Below are positions 34,923 to 46,104 of a stretch of 64,000 nt of DNA, in pieces. This stretch comes from UBA1731 sp964567665 (GTDB lineage: Bacteria > Verrucomicrobiota > Kiritimatiellia > RFP12 > UBA1067), in the NCBI GenBank assembly GCA_964567665.1, contig CAZMNN010000003.1:1-64000 (forward strand). The letters run 5' to 3'. How positions within the stretch are numbered: the first letter of the stretch is position 1; each line of letters opens with the position of its first letter. The notes beneath the pieces were generated by a model, which did not search any database, was not told the origin of the DNA, and saw only the letters and a list, made by a program, of their open reading frames with translations. The translations under genes and the position numbers were made by a program.

Positions 34923-35522
34923 TTATTTTTCAGCCTTGCCCGACGACACCACCACCTGCGCAGCGCGCAGAAGGCGTCCGTTGAGCATCCAGCCCTTCTT
35001 TGCCTCCGCCGATATCCTGCCCTCTTCCACGGTGTCGGACGGCAGCGTCGCTATCGCCTCGTGCCTGTTCGGATCAAGCGTTTCACCCAGCGATTCGAAC
35101 GGCTCCGCCCCATGCTCCTTCAGAGCCTTGAGGAACCCCTCATACGCAAGCTTCACGCCCTTGACGAACGGATCCTCCTTGTCCTTCGCCTGGTCGAGCG
35201 CAATCGACAGGTTGTCCGCCGTCGGCAGCATATCCTTGACCGCCTCTGACGTCGCGAACTTCACCAGCTCCTCACGGTCACGCGCAGTCCGCTTGCGGTA
35301 GTTGTCGAAGTCGGCAAGCATACGGGCATACATGTCCTTCCAGTCCGGTTCGGACGAATCCCCCTGCCCGCCGGAACCGCCCTCGCTCTCCGTCTCCGAC
35401 GTCTCGCCGGCGGACGTCTCCGCATCGCAGGAATCCGCACCGGCCGCTTCGCCGGCGGCGGATCCGCAATTCTCCTCGGCGGCTTCCGCCGCCGGGTCGG
35501 TCTTTGTCTCTTCGCTGCTCAT
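34923..35522 (-). CDS. grpE: Nucleotide exchange factor GrpE
   Basis: 199 residues. An acidic, low-complexity N-terminus of about 70 residues precedes the coiled coil (DFDNYRKRTARDREELVKFA) and the beta domain with FDPNRHEA-like LDPNRHEAIATLPSD. It releases ADP from DnaK. It lies between the RRM gene (3-bp gap) and dnaJ. Confidence 0.95.
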   Translation of the reverse strand: MSSEETKTDPAAEAAEENCGSAAGEAAGADSCDAETSAGETSETESEGGSGGQGDSSEPDWKDMYARMLADFDNYRKRTARDREELVKFATSEAVKDMLPTADNLSIALDQAKDKEDPFVKGVKLAYEGFLKALKEHGAEPFESLGETLDPNRHEAIATLPSDTVEEGRISAEAKKGWMLNGRLLRAAQVVVSSGKAEK

Positions 35523-35525
35523 CAG

Positions 35526-36017
35526 TCAACCGGTAATCGTGTTCTTGGCTTCGTTCACGCGCATCTTGCGGCCCATGTATTCCTTCTCGGAGTACGCGGC
35601 GATGGCCTTTTCCGCCTCGGGACGGTTCGGCATCACGACGAATCCGAATCCCTTGGATCTGCCGTTGTACTTGTTGAGGACGATGCGGGCCGTAGAGACT
35701 TCACCGTACTCCTCGAAAAGCTTTCTGAGTTCCTCTTCGGTGAAATCATAGTTGAGGTTGCCGACATATATCTCCACGCTTCCTGCCGGAACCGGCTGAT
35801 GCGTAGGCTCCTGACGGGTTGACGTCTTGCGGGAAGTCTGCCTGGTGCGCTTGTCGGAGCCGCTGCGGCCGCCGTTCCCCGTCGATTTGACGCCGCGCTT
35901 CGTGATGCGTCCGATGACGAATCCCGCCACAAGCGCCGCAGCCCCGGCAACATAGACATAGGACATCGGGCACTGCGATGCGCAGGCGACACCTGTTGAC
36001 AGCATAAGTGTATTCAT
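35526..36017 (-). CDS. Membrane-anchored RRM RNA-binding protein
   Basis: 163 residues. An N-terminal membrane helix (about 20-38, YVYVAGAAALVAGFVIGRI) and a basic Ser/Thr/Arg-rich linker (39-75) come first. A complete RRM follows: RNP2 IYVGNL (83-88) and RNP1 KGFGFV (122-127). Bacterial RRM proteins are usually small and soluble; a membrane tether is unusual. Met1 (36017) or Met5 (36005) would both keep the helix. It sits between rpoD (39 bp) and grpE (3 bp), suggesting shared expression with sigma factor and heat-shock genes. The RNA targets are unknown. Confidence 0.8.
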   Translation of the reverse strand: MNTLMLSTGVACASQCPMSYVYVAGAAALVAGFVIGRITKRGVKSTGNGGRSGSDKRTRQTSRKTSTRQEPTHQPVPAGSVEIYVGNLNYDFTEEELRKLFEEYGEVSTARIVLNKYNGRSKGFGFVVMPNRPEAEKAIAAYSEKEYMGRKMRVNEAKNTITG

Positions 36018-36056
36018 TCCGTTACTTTCCTCTCTTCATCTTTCGTTTGCATTGAA

Positions 36057-38195
<2,139 letters not shown>

Positions 38196-38338
38196 TTCTT
38201 CTCCAGACTACAATCCTACTATACCCAAAAATGTCAAGGGGTGAAGTATATCACACACCTTCACAAAAAGCAACCAAAAAAAATAAACCGCAAAAACGCG
38301 AAAGAAGCGCAGACCTGCGCCATTACGCCTTGCGCATC

Positions 38339-39127
38339 TCAATCCGAAATGCGGCGCGAGAAGAACCACTTCATCACGGCGTCGTCGGAGTATACCCGCC
38401 CCCATATGCCGTGGCCGGAATCCGGATACTCCGTGTATCTCACCGGAGCATCCCGCTCCCACAGGCGGCTCACCATTGCGCGATCGAACCTGTTCGGCAC
38501 GTTTGCATCCCGCTCTCCATGGAATATCCACAGCGGCGTCTTGGCCGCGCTGTCCGCCATCAGCGGATCCCCGGCGCCGCACACCGGTATGGCGCCGGCG
38601 AAATACCCTGGATAGCGCAGAACCATGTCCCACGTTCCGTATCCGCCAAGCGATATCCCGGTGACGAGTATGCGTTTGGCGTCCACCGGATATCTTTCGC
38701 ATATGTCGTCGAGCAGCCCCTTCAGCAGCGATATCATCGGCGGCGTCGACAACGGCATCTGCGCGTCGCGCAGACGGAAGAAGACCGGACTCCAAGCGGT
38801 GAACGGCGGAGCCTGCGGCGCGACGACTATCGCCGGCTCGCGGTTGCGGCTCCACCAGACAAGCCCGCCGACGCCATGCGTGAGCTGCGACACGTTGTTC
38901 GTGCCGCATTCTCCCGAACCGTGCAGGAACAGGACGAGCGGCACTCCGTTCGTCGCCGTCTGCGGAATGTCCGGAACGAAAATCCTGTAGCGCAGGGATG
39001 TTCCTCGGCCGGGGCTGTATGCCGCCGGCACTGTCAGGCTTGCGAGGTCGTTCGTGCCGTACGGCCTGAACCCGTACGCAGACGAAGCCAGCGCAAGCAC
39101 AAGGGATATGCACGCAAGACGCATCAT
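38339..39127 (-). CDS. Secreted alpha/beta-hydrolase esterase (feruloyl esterase/PHB depolymerase-like)
   Basis: 262 residues with a signal peptide (ACISLVLALASSAYG). The hydrolase core has VPLVLFLHGSGE, the nucleophile elbow GISLGGYG, the catalytic Asp region FHGERDANVP and His in PDSGHGIW. The family acts on ester-linked polysaccharide side chains or polyesters outside the cell. The start may be ATG 39127 or the adjacent one; the stop of the HydG-like gene lies 10 bp upstream. Confidence 0.82.
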   Translation of the reverse strand: MMRLACISLVLALASSAYGFRPYGTNDLASLTVPAAYSPGRGTSLRYRIFVPDIPQTATNGVPLVLFLHGSGECGTNNVSQLTHGVGGLVWWSRNREPAIVVAPQAPPFTAWSPVFFRLRDAQMPLSTPPMISLLKGLLDDICERYPVDAKRILVTGISLGGYGTWDMVLRYPGYFAGAIPVCGAGDPLMADSAAKTPLWIFHGERDANVPNRFDRAMVSRLWERDAPVRYTEYPDSGHGIWGRVYSDDAVMKWFFSRRISD

Positions 39128-39136
39128 GGCGGCCAA

Positions 39137-40672
39137 TCAGAAGAACAGATCCCTCGAACCGGCGCAGGTGGCGTCATACTGCCTCTTCACCTGCGGATAG
39201 AACTTCGGCACCCACTCCTCTATTCCGCGAAGCTCCTTCTCTATCAGCGCATTGCCGATGCGCACCGTCTCCGGATCCTTTGCGAAGTCGTCAAGCCACT
39301 CGCGGAAGGTCAGCACCGCGTTGATCTTGCAGAACTTACCCTCGCGCCCGGTCTTCAGCGCATCCATTATGCACCCGCCCGTGCGGCCGCAGCGGTAGCC
39401 CGCCGTGCAGAAGCTCGTGATCACTCCGCGCTCTGCGAGATACCTCACCATCGTCTCAATCGAGCGGTTGTCCCCAAGCATGAACTGCTGTCTCGTCTTC
39501 TCCTGCCGCGCTTCGTCCTCAAAGTCGCTGTAGCCCTTTATCGCTATGTTCGACGAGCAGTCGAGCTGCGTCATGCCGTGGTTCAGCACACGGTTGCGCG
39601 ATTCCGGACGCTCACGCGCCGTCACTATCATGCCGGTGTAAGGCACCGACAGCCTCATTATCACCAGAATGCGCGCAAACGTATCGTCGTCTATCAGCCA
39701 CGGCGACTCCTCCGGAACGCGGGTTCCGCTCGCCGGTTCAAGGCGAGGGAACGAAATCGTGTGCGGCCCGATGTTGAACCACCGCTCAAGGTCGCGGGCG
39801 TGAAGAATCGTGGCCAGCACCTCGAAGCGCCAGTCGCACAGTCCGTACAGCACTCCAAGCCCCACATCGTCCACACCCGCCTCCATGCAGCGGTGGAAGC
39901 ACGTAGTGCGCCAGTCGTAGTTGCCCTTGACGCTCCAGGACGGATGCATCGATTCGTACAGTTTCCTGTTGTACGTCTCCTGAAACACCTGGAACGTACC
40001 GATCCCGACCTCGTGCAGAAGCCGCAGATCCTCGACCGGAAGCGGTGCGGCGTTCACATTGACCCTGCGGATTCCGACCGGCGCGCCGGTCTTCGGCGCC
40101 TTCACCTGCCGCGCATAGCAAGTTCTGATCGTCTCGGCGATGTATTCGGTGGAGGTTGTCGGATGCTCGCCGTATACCGCTATCAGACGCTTGTGCCCGA
40201 TGCGCCCCGCAAGTACGTCCACTTCCTCCTTCAGCTCGTCCATCGTCAGAACCCGACGCTTCTGCTGTTCGTTCCCGTTCCGGAATCCGCAGTAGCGGCA
40301 GCCGTTCACGCAAAGGTTCGACATGTACAGCGGAGCGAACATGACGATGCGGTTGTCGTAAACCTTGTGCTTGATGCGGTCGGCGGCGGCGCGCATCTCC
40401 TCGAAAAGATCCTTGTCTGTCACGCGCATGAGCGCCGCCGTCTCGGAGATCTCAAGCGTCTCGCAGGTGGATTCCGCTTTCGCGATTATCTCGCGGATTC
40501 GTGCGGGATCGACGGGTGCGGCGTCCGCCGCCTCCAAGGTTTGGTTGATCAGGTCTTCATCAATGAAGTGCCTGCCGCCCGGAAGATACCGGTCTATCTC
40601 CTCCTGGACAACAAAATTGCCCGTGTAGTCGGCGGCATCCCTGAAATGCCTTATGTTGAACGACTTGCCCAT
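39137..40672 (-). CDS. hydG: HydG-like radical SAM tyrosine lyase with altered C-terminal cluster motif
   Basis: 511 residues, similar to HydG, which cleaves tyrosine to make CO and cyanide for the [FeFe]-hydrogenase H-cluster. The SAM motif CVNGCRYC is intact (C121, C125, C128). HydG's second cluster uses CX2CX22C near the C-terminus. Here the block reads SFCTAGYRCGRTGGCIM: C422 and C448 match, but position 425 is Gly, with extra cysteines at 428 and 434. ThiH is a less likely identity because ThiH lacks this C-terminal block. No hydE, hydF or hydrogenase gene lies in the window. A strong hairpin separates it from rpmB. Confidence 0.8.
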   Translation of the reverse strand: MGKSFNIRHFRDAADYTGNFVVQEEIDRYLPGGRHFIDEDLINQTLEAADAAPVDPARIREIIAKAESTCETLEISETAALMRVTDKDLFEEMRAAADRIKHKVYDNRIVMFAPLYMSNLCVNGCRYCGFRNGNEQQKRRVLTMDELKEEVDVLAGRIGHKRLIAVYGEHPTTSTEYIAETIRTCYARQVKAPKTGAPVGIRRVNVNAAPLPVEDLRLLHEVGIGTFQVFQETYNRKLYESMHPSWSVKGNYDWRTTCFHRCMEAGVDDVGLGVLYGLCDWRFEVLATILHARDLERWFNIGPHTISFPRLEPASGTRVPEESPWLIDDDTFARILVIMRLSVPYTGMIVTARERPESRNRVLNHGMTQLDCSSNIAIKGYSDFEDEARQEKTRQQFMLGDNRSIETMVRYLAERGVITSFCTAGYRCGRTGGCIMDALKTGREGKFCKINAVLTFREWLDDFAKDPETVRIGNALIEKELRGIEEWVPKFYPQVKRQYDATCAGSRDLFF

Positions 40673-40712
40673 CTCCGCTATCCCCTCCTCATACGGATCT
40701 CCGATAAAGATA

Positions 40713-40740
40713 CGGGCGGTCGCGTAGCCGCGTCCGCCCG
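40713..40740 (-). terminator. Strong GC hairpin between rpmB and the HydG-like gene
   Basis: CGGGCGG-T-CGCG and CGCG-T-CCGCCCG form a 7+4 bp stem with one mismatch and a 4-base loop. On the minus strand TATCTTTAT follows, so the T-tract is poor. It probably limits read-through from rpmB/rpsA or protects the rpmB 3' end. Confidence 0.5.
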
Positions 40741-40778
40741 GTGTAACCGTCGCCGTCAGGCGACCGTTCTGGCATGGC

Positions 40779-41009
40779 TTAGGCCTTCACGACCTTGCCG
40801 CTCTTGATGCACCTGGCGCACAGGCACATACGCTTCGTGTTGCCCTTCCCGTCGGACACCCGCACATCGTGCAGGTTGGGAAGGAAGCGACGCTTAGAGA
40901 TGCCCGTCGTGTGCAGACCGATGCCGCCTTTGTACTTGGGCGAACCCTTGCGTACGATCGACCGGCCCGCTGCGGGCTTCTTCCCGCACATTTCACATAC
41001 TCTGGCCAT
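40779..41009 (-). CDS. rpmB: Ribosomal protein L28
   Basis: 76 residues, usual size. It begins MARVCEMCGKKPAAGRS with an N-terminal CxxC (C6/C9) and a C-terminal CARCIKSGK pair, the zinc-binding form of L28. It is 27 bp downstream of rpsA, so likely co-transcribed. Confidence 0.95.
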   Translation of the reverse strand: MARVCEMCGKKPAAGRSIVRKGSPKYKGGIGLHTTGISKRRFLPNLHDVRVSDGKGNTKRMCLCARCIKSGKVVKA

Positions 41010-41036
41010 TTTATTTCTCTCCTTGGATAGATTGTT

Positions 41037-42791
41037 TCAGTTCGCTTCGCCAGGCTGCCATTCGACATTCTGGAACGCCTCGTCGAACGCCGCTCCGAGA
41101 CCGCCGAACGACTCGCCGCCGTCGGCAACCGTCGCGGTGCCGTCCGTCGTCATGTCGGACTCGGCGGAAAGCGCCTTGACCTCGTCCTCGGTCATGTTGA
41201 CCGCACGGATGGAAAGCCCGATGCGACGCTCGTTGCGGTCCACCTTGACCACACGGGCCTCGACCTCCTGGCCGACCTGAAGGACGTCCTTGACCTTCTC
41301 GACACGCTCGTCGGCGATCTGCGATATGTGAACGAGACCGTCCACGCCGTCCTCAAGCTCGATGAACGCACCGAAGGACGCAATCTTGGAGACCTTGCCC
41401 TTGACGAGCTGTCCGACCTTGTACTTGGACGCGATTTCAGACCACGGATCCTGAGAGGCCTGCTTGAGACCGAGCGAAATGCGCTGCTCCTGAGGATTGA
41501 CCTCAAGAACGATCGCCTCAACCTCCTTGCCCTTCTCAAGGCACTCGGAAGGATGGTTGATCTTGCGCGTCCAGCTCATGTCGCTCACATGGATCATGCC
41601 GTCGATGCCCTCTTCCAGCTCGACGAATGCGCCGTAGGTCGTGAAGTTGCGCACCTTGCCCTTGACGCGGGTGCCTACGGGGTAGCGCTCCTTGACCGTA
41701 TCCCACGGGTTCGCCATGCACTGCTTGAGGCCGAGCGAAATCTTCTGATCCTTCGAGTTGACGTCGAGAATCTCGACCTCCACCTCGTCGCCGACGTTGA
41801 GCATGTCGCTCGCACGGGCGACGCGCTTCGTCCAGCTGAACTCGCTGATGTGGACGAGACCTTCGATGTTCGGCGCAATCTCGACGAACGCACCGTAGGC
41901 GGCGAGATTGACGACCTTGCCCTTGACGCGGGTGCCCTTCGGGAACTGCTCCGCAATCGTGTCCCACGGATTCTCCGAAAGCTGCCTGAGACCGAGCGAA
42001 ATGCGCTCGCGCTCCTGATCGACGTCAAGAACCATGATGTCAAGCTCCTGCCCGACCTTGAGAAGCTCGGACGGATGCTTGATGCGACCCCAGCTCATGT
42101 CGGTGATGTGGAGAAGGCCGTCGATGCCGTCGAGGTCGATGAACGCGCCGAAATCGGTGATGTTCTTGACGCGGCCCTTGCGCACCTCGCCCTTCGCGAG
42201 GGAGGAAAGAAGCTCGGCCTTCTTCTCGGCCATCGTCCCCTCGATGAGTTCGCGGCGGGAAATGATCACGTTGCGGCGCTCTGCGGAGATCTTGATGACC
42301 TTGAAATCGTAGGTCTGGCCGATGTACGGGGTAAGGTCGCGGATCGGCATGATGTCAAGCTGCGAACCGGGGAGGAACGCCTCGACTCCGTCCACGTCAA
42401 CGATGAGACCGCCGTTGACCTTGGAGCGGATCGTACCCTTGACGACACAACCCTCGACATAGCGCTCCTGCACCATCTTCCAGCGGATCTGAGCGTCTGC
42501 GCTGTGCTTCGAAAGCTTCAGGGCCCCGGTGCGGTCATCTTCGAGCGCGATGATCATCACGCTGAACTTGTGACCCGGAACCGCCTCTGCGGGATCGGAA
42601 AATTCGTCGAGCTTTACTTCACCCTCGGACTTGTAGCCGATGTCGGTGAACACTGTGTCGCCCTTGACTGCTGAAACGGTTCCCTCCACGATGGAACCGG
42701 CCTTGAACGTGGATCCCTTGCCGGCGCCGGCAAGAAGTTCCGCCATTGCGGCGGATTTGTCGCCCGCCTCAACGGGTTTGCGAATAGCCAT
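41037..42791 (-). CDS. rpsA: Ribosomal protein S1
   Basis: 584 residues with six S1 (OB-fold) domains of about 85 residues each. The last four are near-identical in pattern, with blocks such as GAFIDLDGIDGLLHITDMSWG and GAFVELEEGIDGMIHVSDMSW. It binds mRNA and delivers it to the 30S subunit. I start at ATG 42791 (MAIRKPVEAG). The region before it is A-rich with no Shine-Dalgarno sequence, as expected for an autoregulated rpsA mRNA. Confidence 0.95.
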   Translation of the reverse strand: MAIRKPVEAGDKSAAMAELLAGAGKGSTFKAGSIVEGTVSAVKGDTVFTDIGYKSEGEVKLDEFSDPAEAVPGHKFSVMIIALEDDRTGALKLSKHSADAQIRWKMVQERYVEGCVVKGTIRSKVNGGLIVDVDGVEAFLPGSQLDIMPIRDLTPYIGQTYDFKVIKISAERRNVIISRRELIEGTMAEKKAELLSSLAKGEVRKGRVKNITDFGAFIDLDGIDGLLHITDMSWGRIKHPSELLKVGQELDIMVLDVDQERERISLGLRQLSENPWDTIAEQFPKGTRVKGKVVNLAAYGAFVEIAPNIEGLVHISEFSWTKRVARASDMLNVGDEVEVEILDVNSKDQKISLGLKQCMANPWDTVKERYPVGTRVKGKVRNFTTYGAFVELEEGIDGMIHVSDMSWTRKINHPSECLEKGKEVEAIVLEVNPQEQRISLGLKQASQDPWSEIASKYKVGQLVKGKVSKIASFGAFIELEDGVDGLVHISQIADERVEKVKDVLQVGQEVEARVVKVDRNERRIGLSIRAVNMTEDEVKALSAESDMTTDGTATVADGGESFGGLGAAFDEAFQNVEWQPGEAN

Positions 42792-42923
42792 TTTTGTAGT
42801 TTTCTTGTTTGTCTGCGTTCGCGGTTTTCTGCCGCGCCCTTCCCGTCTTTGGGCAAGAGGGCGCATAAGATATCAAAAAACGCACAAAAAGGCAAGGTGA
42901 AACAACCGGATCTCAAAGCGGAT

Positions 42924-43223
42924 TCAGCGGGACTGGACATCCTGGCTGCGACGGTTCTTTCGCAGGTAGTGGAAGTACAGGGAAAGATCAACCGAAACAA
43001 GCGCCATGTCGGTGATGTACACCGCTACGAGCCAATCGTTTGACGGAACCGAATCGAGAAGCCGTGCAAGGATGCCGCCGACATAGCCACACATCACGAT
43101 GATCATGAACATGGGGCTTTTGCCGTCAACACGTTTGGCCCGGTACGTACGCACGATTGCGAACGGCCAGGAGAAGCCGAACGCAAACAGCATGAAGAAC
43201 TCGCAGATCTGAGACGCTTCCAC
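42924..43223 (-). CDS. Small PQ-loop/SemiSWEET-like membrane protein
   Basis: 99 residues with three predicted helices. FGFSWPFAIVRTYRAKRVDGKS resembles the PQ-loop turn of SWEET-type transporters (PF in place of PQ, followed by the K-x-K-S/G loop). Three-helix proteins of this kind dimerise to move small solutes. It begins 12 bp after the preceding ATPase gene's stop. The substrate is unknown. Confidence 0.6.
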   Translation of the reverse strand: MEASQICEFFMLFAFGFSWPFAIVRTYRAKRVDGKSPMFMIIVMCGYVGGILARLLDSVPSNDWLVAVYITDMALVSVDLSLYFHYLRKNRRSQDVQSR

Positions 43224-43235
43224 GGCAAAGCCACA

Positions 43236-44945
43236 TTACGTGTAGCGCAGCACCTCATCCACGGTGGTGTAGCCGTCGAGGATTGCGCGGACGCCATCTT
43301 CGCGCATGGTGCGCATACCCAGCTCCCGCGCCTTTTCGCGGATTATGAGCGTGGGGGAGCGCTTGTTGATGAGTTCGCGGATCGGGTTGGTTATCCGCAG
43401 ATACTCGAAGATCGCCTTGCGCCCCTTGTATCCAGTCCCGTTGCAGGTCTTGCATCCTTTGCCGAAGTAGAACGGACGCCCGCCGATCTGGTCGCGAGTG
43501 AGCGAAATGCGGTCAAGCGTCTCGTCGTCAGGCTCGTACGGCTGCTTGCACTCCTTGCAGCAGGTACGGAGAAGTCGCTGCCCAAGCACAGCCTCAAGCG
43601 TGGATGCCACCATGTACGGCGGCACGTTCATGTCAACGAAACGCATGACGGCGCCTGCGGCGTCGTTCGTGTGGAGCGTGGAGAACACAAGATGGCCTGT
43701 GAGTGCGGCCTGGATTGCGACTTCAGCCGTCTCAAGGTCGCGGATTTCGCCGATGAGCATGATATCCGGGTCTTGACGCAGGAAGGCGCGAAGCACCTTC
43801 GGGAACGTGTTGCCGACCTCATGGTTGACAGGCACCTGCACGATGCCGTCCACGTCATATTCGACCGGCTCCTCTGCGGTGAGGATTTTCGTGTCGATGG
43901 AGTTGATGCGGCGAAGCACCGAATAGAGCGTGGTCGTCTTGCCGGAGCCGGTCGGCCCCGTCACGACGATGATTCCGTTCGGCTTTTCGATGTCCATCGT
44001 TATCTGCTCGTACACGTCCTCCGCAAGCCCTACGTTCTCAAGGTCGAGCGACGTCGCGCTCTGGTCGAGAATACGCATAACCACGGATTCACCGTGCACT
44101 GTCGGCAGACACGACACGCGGAGATCCACCGGCCGCCCGGCAACATTGATCGCTATGCGACCATCCTGCGGGACGCGGCGCTCGGCGATGTTAAGCCCTG
44201 CCATGATCTTCACGCGGGAGATGATCGCCGGCGCCATCGATACGTCCGGAGCCTTCATCGCGTAAAGTGCGCCGTCCACACGGTAGCGGATCTGGAAATC
44301 CTTCTCGAACGGCTCGATGTGGATGTCGGCCGCACGATCCACGACGCCCTGATAGAGAATCAGGTTCACAAACTTGACGACTGCATTGTTGTTCGCCGCA
44401 CCTTCGAGCGCCGCAACGTCGTTGGGGTCGCTCTTGATGCTCTCATCCATGTCCATGCCGGAGCCGAGGCTCTTGAGCATGTCCGCCACGGATTCGGTGT
44501 CGTCGCCGTAGTACTGCGATATGCGGCTGCGCACATCCTCCGCACGCGCCATGACGAAGCGCACCTCCTTGGTAAGCACGAATGCGAGTTCATCCGAGAC
44601 GCGGGGATCGATGAGATCACTTGTGGCGAGCGTGACGCTCGTCTCGTCGGCGGCGACTGCAAGCACGTTGTACATGCGAGCAACCGACGTCGGTATGGAC
44701 TGAACCACGTCCGTATCGAGCGTCATCTCCGAAAGGTCTACGACGTCGCAGCCCTGATACGCGGCCATCATGCTGAGGAGGTCGTCCTCCGTCACGTATT
44801 CGCCGTCAATCAGTATCTGGCGGAGCGTCTTGCCGGTAGGATTCTTGGCCTCCTCAAGTATCGTATCGACCTGTCCGTCGTCAAGGACGCCGTTCTGCAC
44901 GAGCAGGTCGAGAAGCGGATCGAGCGGTTTGCGTGTGTCTGCCAT
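43236..44945 (-). CDS. Type II secretion / type IV pilus assembly ATPase (GspE/PilB family), copy 1
   Basis: 569 residues. An N-terminal GspE domain is followed by the ATPase: Walker A GPTGSGKTT, Asp box region RAFLRQDPDIMLIGEIRD, His box LTGHLVFSTLHTNDA, and the tetracysteine zinc finger CCKECKQPYEP ... CKTCNGTG. It powers polymerisation of pilin-like fibres at the inner membrane. It is 29 bp downstream of pilT and related to the second copy at 46105. No pilin, PilC or PilQ genes are in the window. Confidence 0.92.
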   Translation of the reverse strand: MADTRKPLDPLLDLLVQNGVLDDGQVDTILEEAKNPTGKTLRQILIDGEYVTEDDLLSMMAAYQGCDVVDLSEMTLDTDVVQSIPTSVARMYNVLAVAADETSVTLATSDLIDPRVSDELAFVLTKEVRFVMARAEDVRSRISQYYGDDTESVADMLKSLGSGMDMDESIKSDPNDVAALEGAANNNAVVKFVNLILYQGVVDRAADIHIEPFEKDFQIRYRVDGALYAMKAPDVSMAPAIISRVKIMAGLNIAERRVPQDGRIAINVAGRPVDLRVSCLPTVHGESVVMRILDQSATSLDLENVGLAEDVYEQITMDIEKPNGIIVVTGPTGSGKTTTLYSVLRRINSIDTKILTAEEPVEYDVDGIVQVPVNHEVGNTFPKVLRAFLRQDPDIMLIGEIRDLETAEVAIQAALTGHLVFSTLHTNDAAGAVMRFVDMNVPPYMVASTLEAVLGQRLLRTCCKECKQPYEPDDETLDRISLTRDQIGGRPFYFGKGCKTCNGTGYKGRKAIFEYLRITNPIRELINKRSPTLIIREKARELGMRTMREDGVRAILDGYTTVDEVLRYT

Positions 44946-44974
44946 CGTGAATGTGTCCCTTCGGTTTCGGAGTG

Positions 44975-46063
44975 CTACCGCCCCATGTCTTCCTTGAGCT
45001 TCGCCACAACGCTGTCCGGATCCTGCGATTTCGTTATCAGGTCGTCATAGGAGATAAGCCCGTTCTTGAAGTGATCCAGCAGGCAGCTGTCGAGCGTAAC
45101 CATGCCGAACTTCGCACCCGTCTGCATGTCAGACTTGATCATGTTCGTCTTGTTGTCGCGGATGCGGCTCTGGATGGCCGGGGTGGAGATCATTATCTCG
45201 AACGCCGCTATGCGTCCATGCACCTCGCCGTTCGGCTCGACCTTCGGGAGCAGTATCTGCGATATCACCGCCTGAAGTCCGGACGCCAGCTGGGTGCGTA
45301 TCTGCTGCTGCTGATTCGTCGGGAACGCATCGACGATACGGTCGATCGTCTCGGCGGCGCCCGTCGTGTGCAGGGTGCCGAACACCAGATGGCCCGTCTC
45401 CGCTGCGGTGATTGCGGCGCCGATCGTCTCAAGGTCGCGCATTTCGCCGACGAGGATCACGTCGGGGTCCTGGCGGAGCGCCCGGCGTATCGCCTCCGCG
45501 AAGCTCGGCACGTCGTCCCCGACCTCGCGCTGCGTCACAAGCGACTTGTCCGACTTGTGGTAGAACTCGATCGGGTCTTCGATCGTGATGATGTGCACAC
45601 CACGTTCATGGTTGATCACGTTGAGCATGGAGGCGAGCGTCGTGGACTTGCCGGAACCGGTCGGCCCCGTCACGAGGATGAGGCCTCGCGGCTTGAACAG
45701 CAGCTCCTTGACGGTGTCCGGCAGACCTATCTGCTCAAGAGTGAGCAGCGTGGACGGAATCATGCGGAGAACCGCACCCCAGTTCTTGCGCTCACGGAAC
45801 ACGCTTACGCGGAAGCGCGTACCGTCGGCATGGGCAAGCGCGAAGTCTGCGCCGCCGTTCTTTTCGACTTCGGCCAGCTGCTCCTCGTTGCACATCTGGC
45901 TGCACAGCGCATACGAATCCTCCGGCGTAAGCACCTCTTCGGATATCGGCTGCAGTTCGCCGTGCACACGCAGCTCCGGCGGCATGTTGGCGCGCACGTG
46001 CAGGTCGGAGGCGCCATATTCAATTGTAGCCGCAAGCAAATCTTCAACTGTTATGTCTGTCAT
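44975..46063 (-). CDS. pilT: Pilus retraction ATPase PilT
   Basis: 362 residues. Walker A GPTGSGKST, Asp box RALRQDPDVILVGEMRD, His box GHLVFGTLHTTGA, and the PilT-type AIRNLIREGK region represented by IQSRIRDNKTN. It lacks the zinc finger of PilB, as PilT should. It disassembles type IV pili for twitching or DNA uptake. It lies between the two PilB-type genes. Confidence 0.92.
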   Translation of the reverse strand: MTDITVEDLLAATIEYGASDLHVRANMPPELRVHGELQPISEEVLTPEDSYALCSQMCNEEQLAEVEKNGGADFALAHADGTRFRVSVFRERKNWGAVLRMIPSTLLTLEQIGLPDTVKELLFKPRGLILVTGPTGSGKSTTLASMLNVINHERGVHIITIEDPIEFYHKSDKSLVTQREVGDDVPSFAEAIRRALRQDPDVILVGEMRDLETIGAAITAAETGHLVFGTLHTTGAAETIDRIVDAFPTNQQQQIRTQLASGLQAVISQILLPKVEPNGEVHGRIAAFEIMISTPAIQSRIRDNKTNMIKSDMQTGAKFGMVTLDSCLLDHFKNGLISYDDLITKSQDPDSVVAKLKEDMGR

Positions 46064-46104
46064 GTCAACGTCCTTTCAGTTCCGCACAGGCGGTCTCCGC
46101 CGCG

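Noticed and set aside
41300..42200. Repeated DNA blocks that might suggest a repeat array
   Set aside because: They encode the repeated S1 domains of ribosomal protein S1; the repetition is in the protein.
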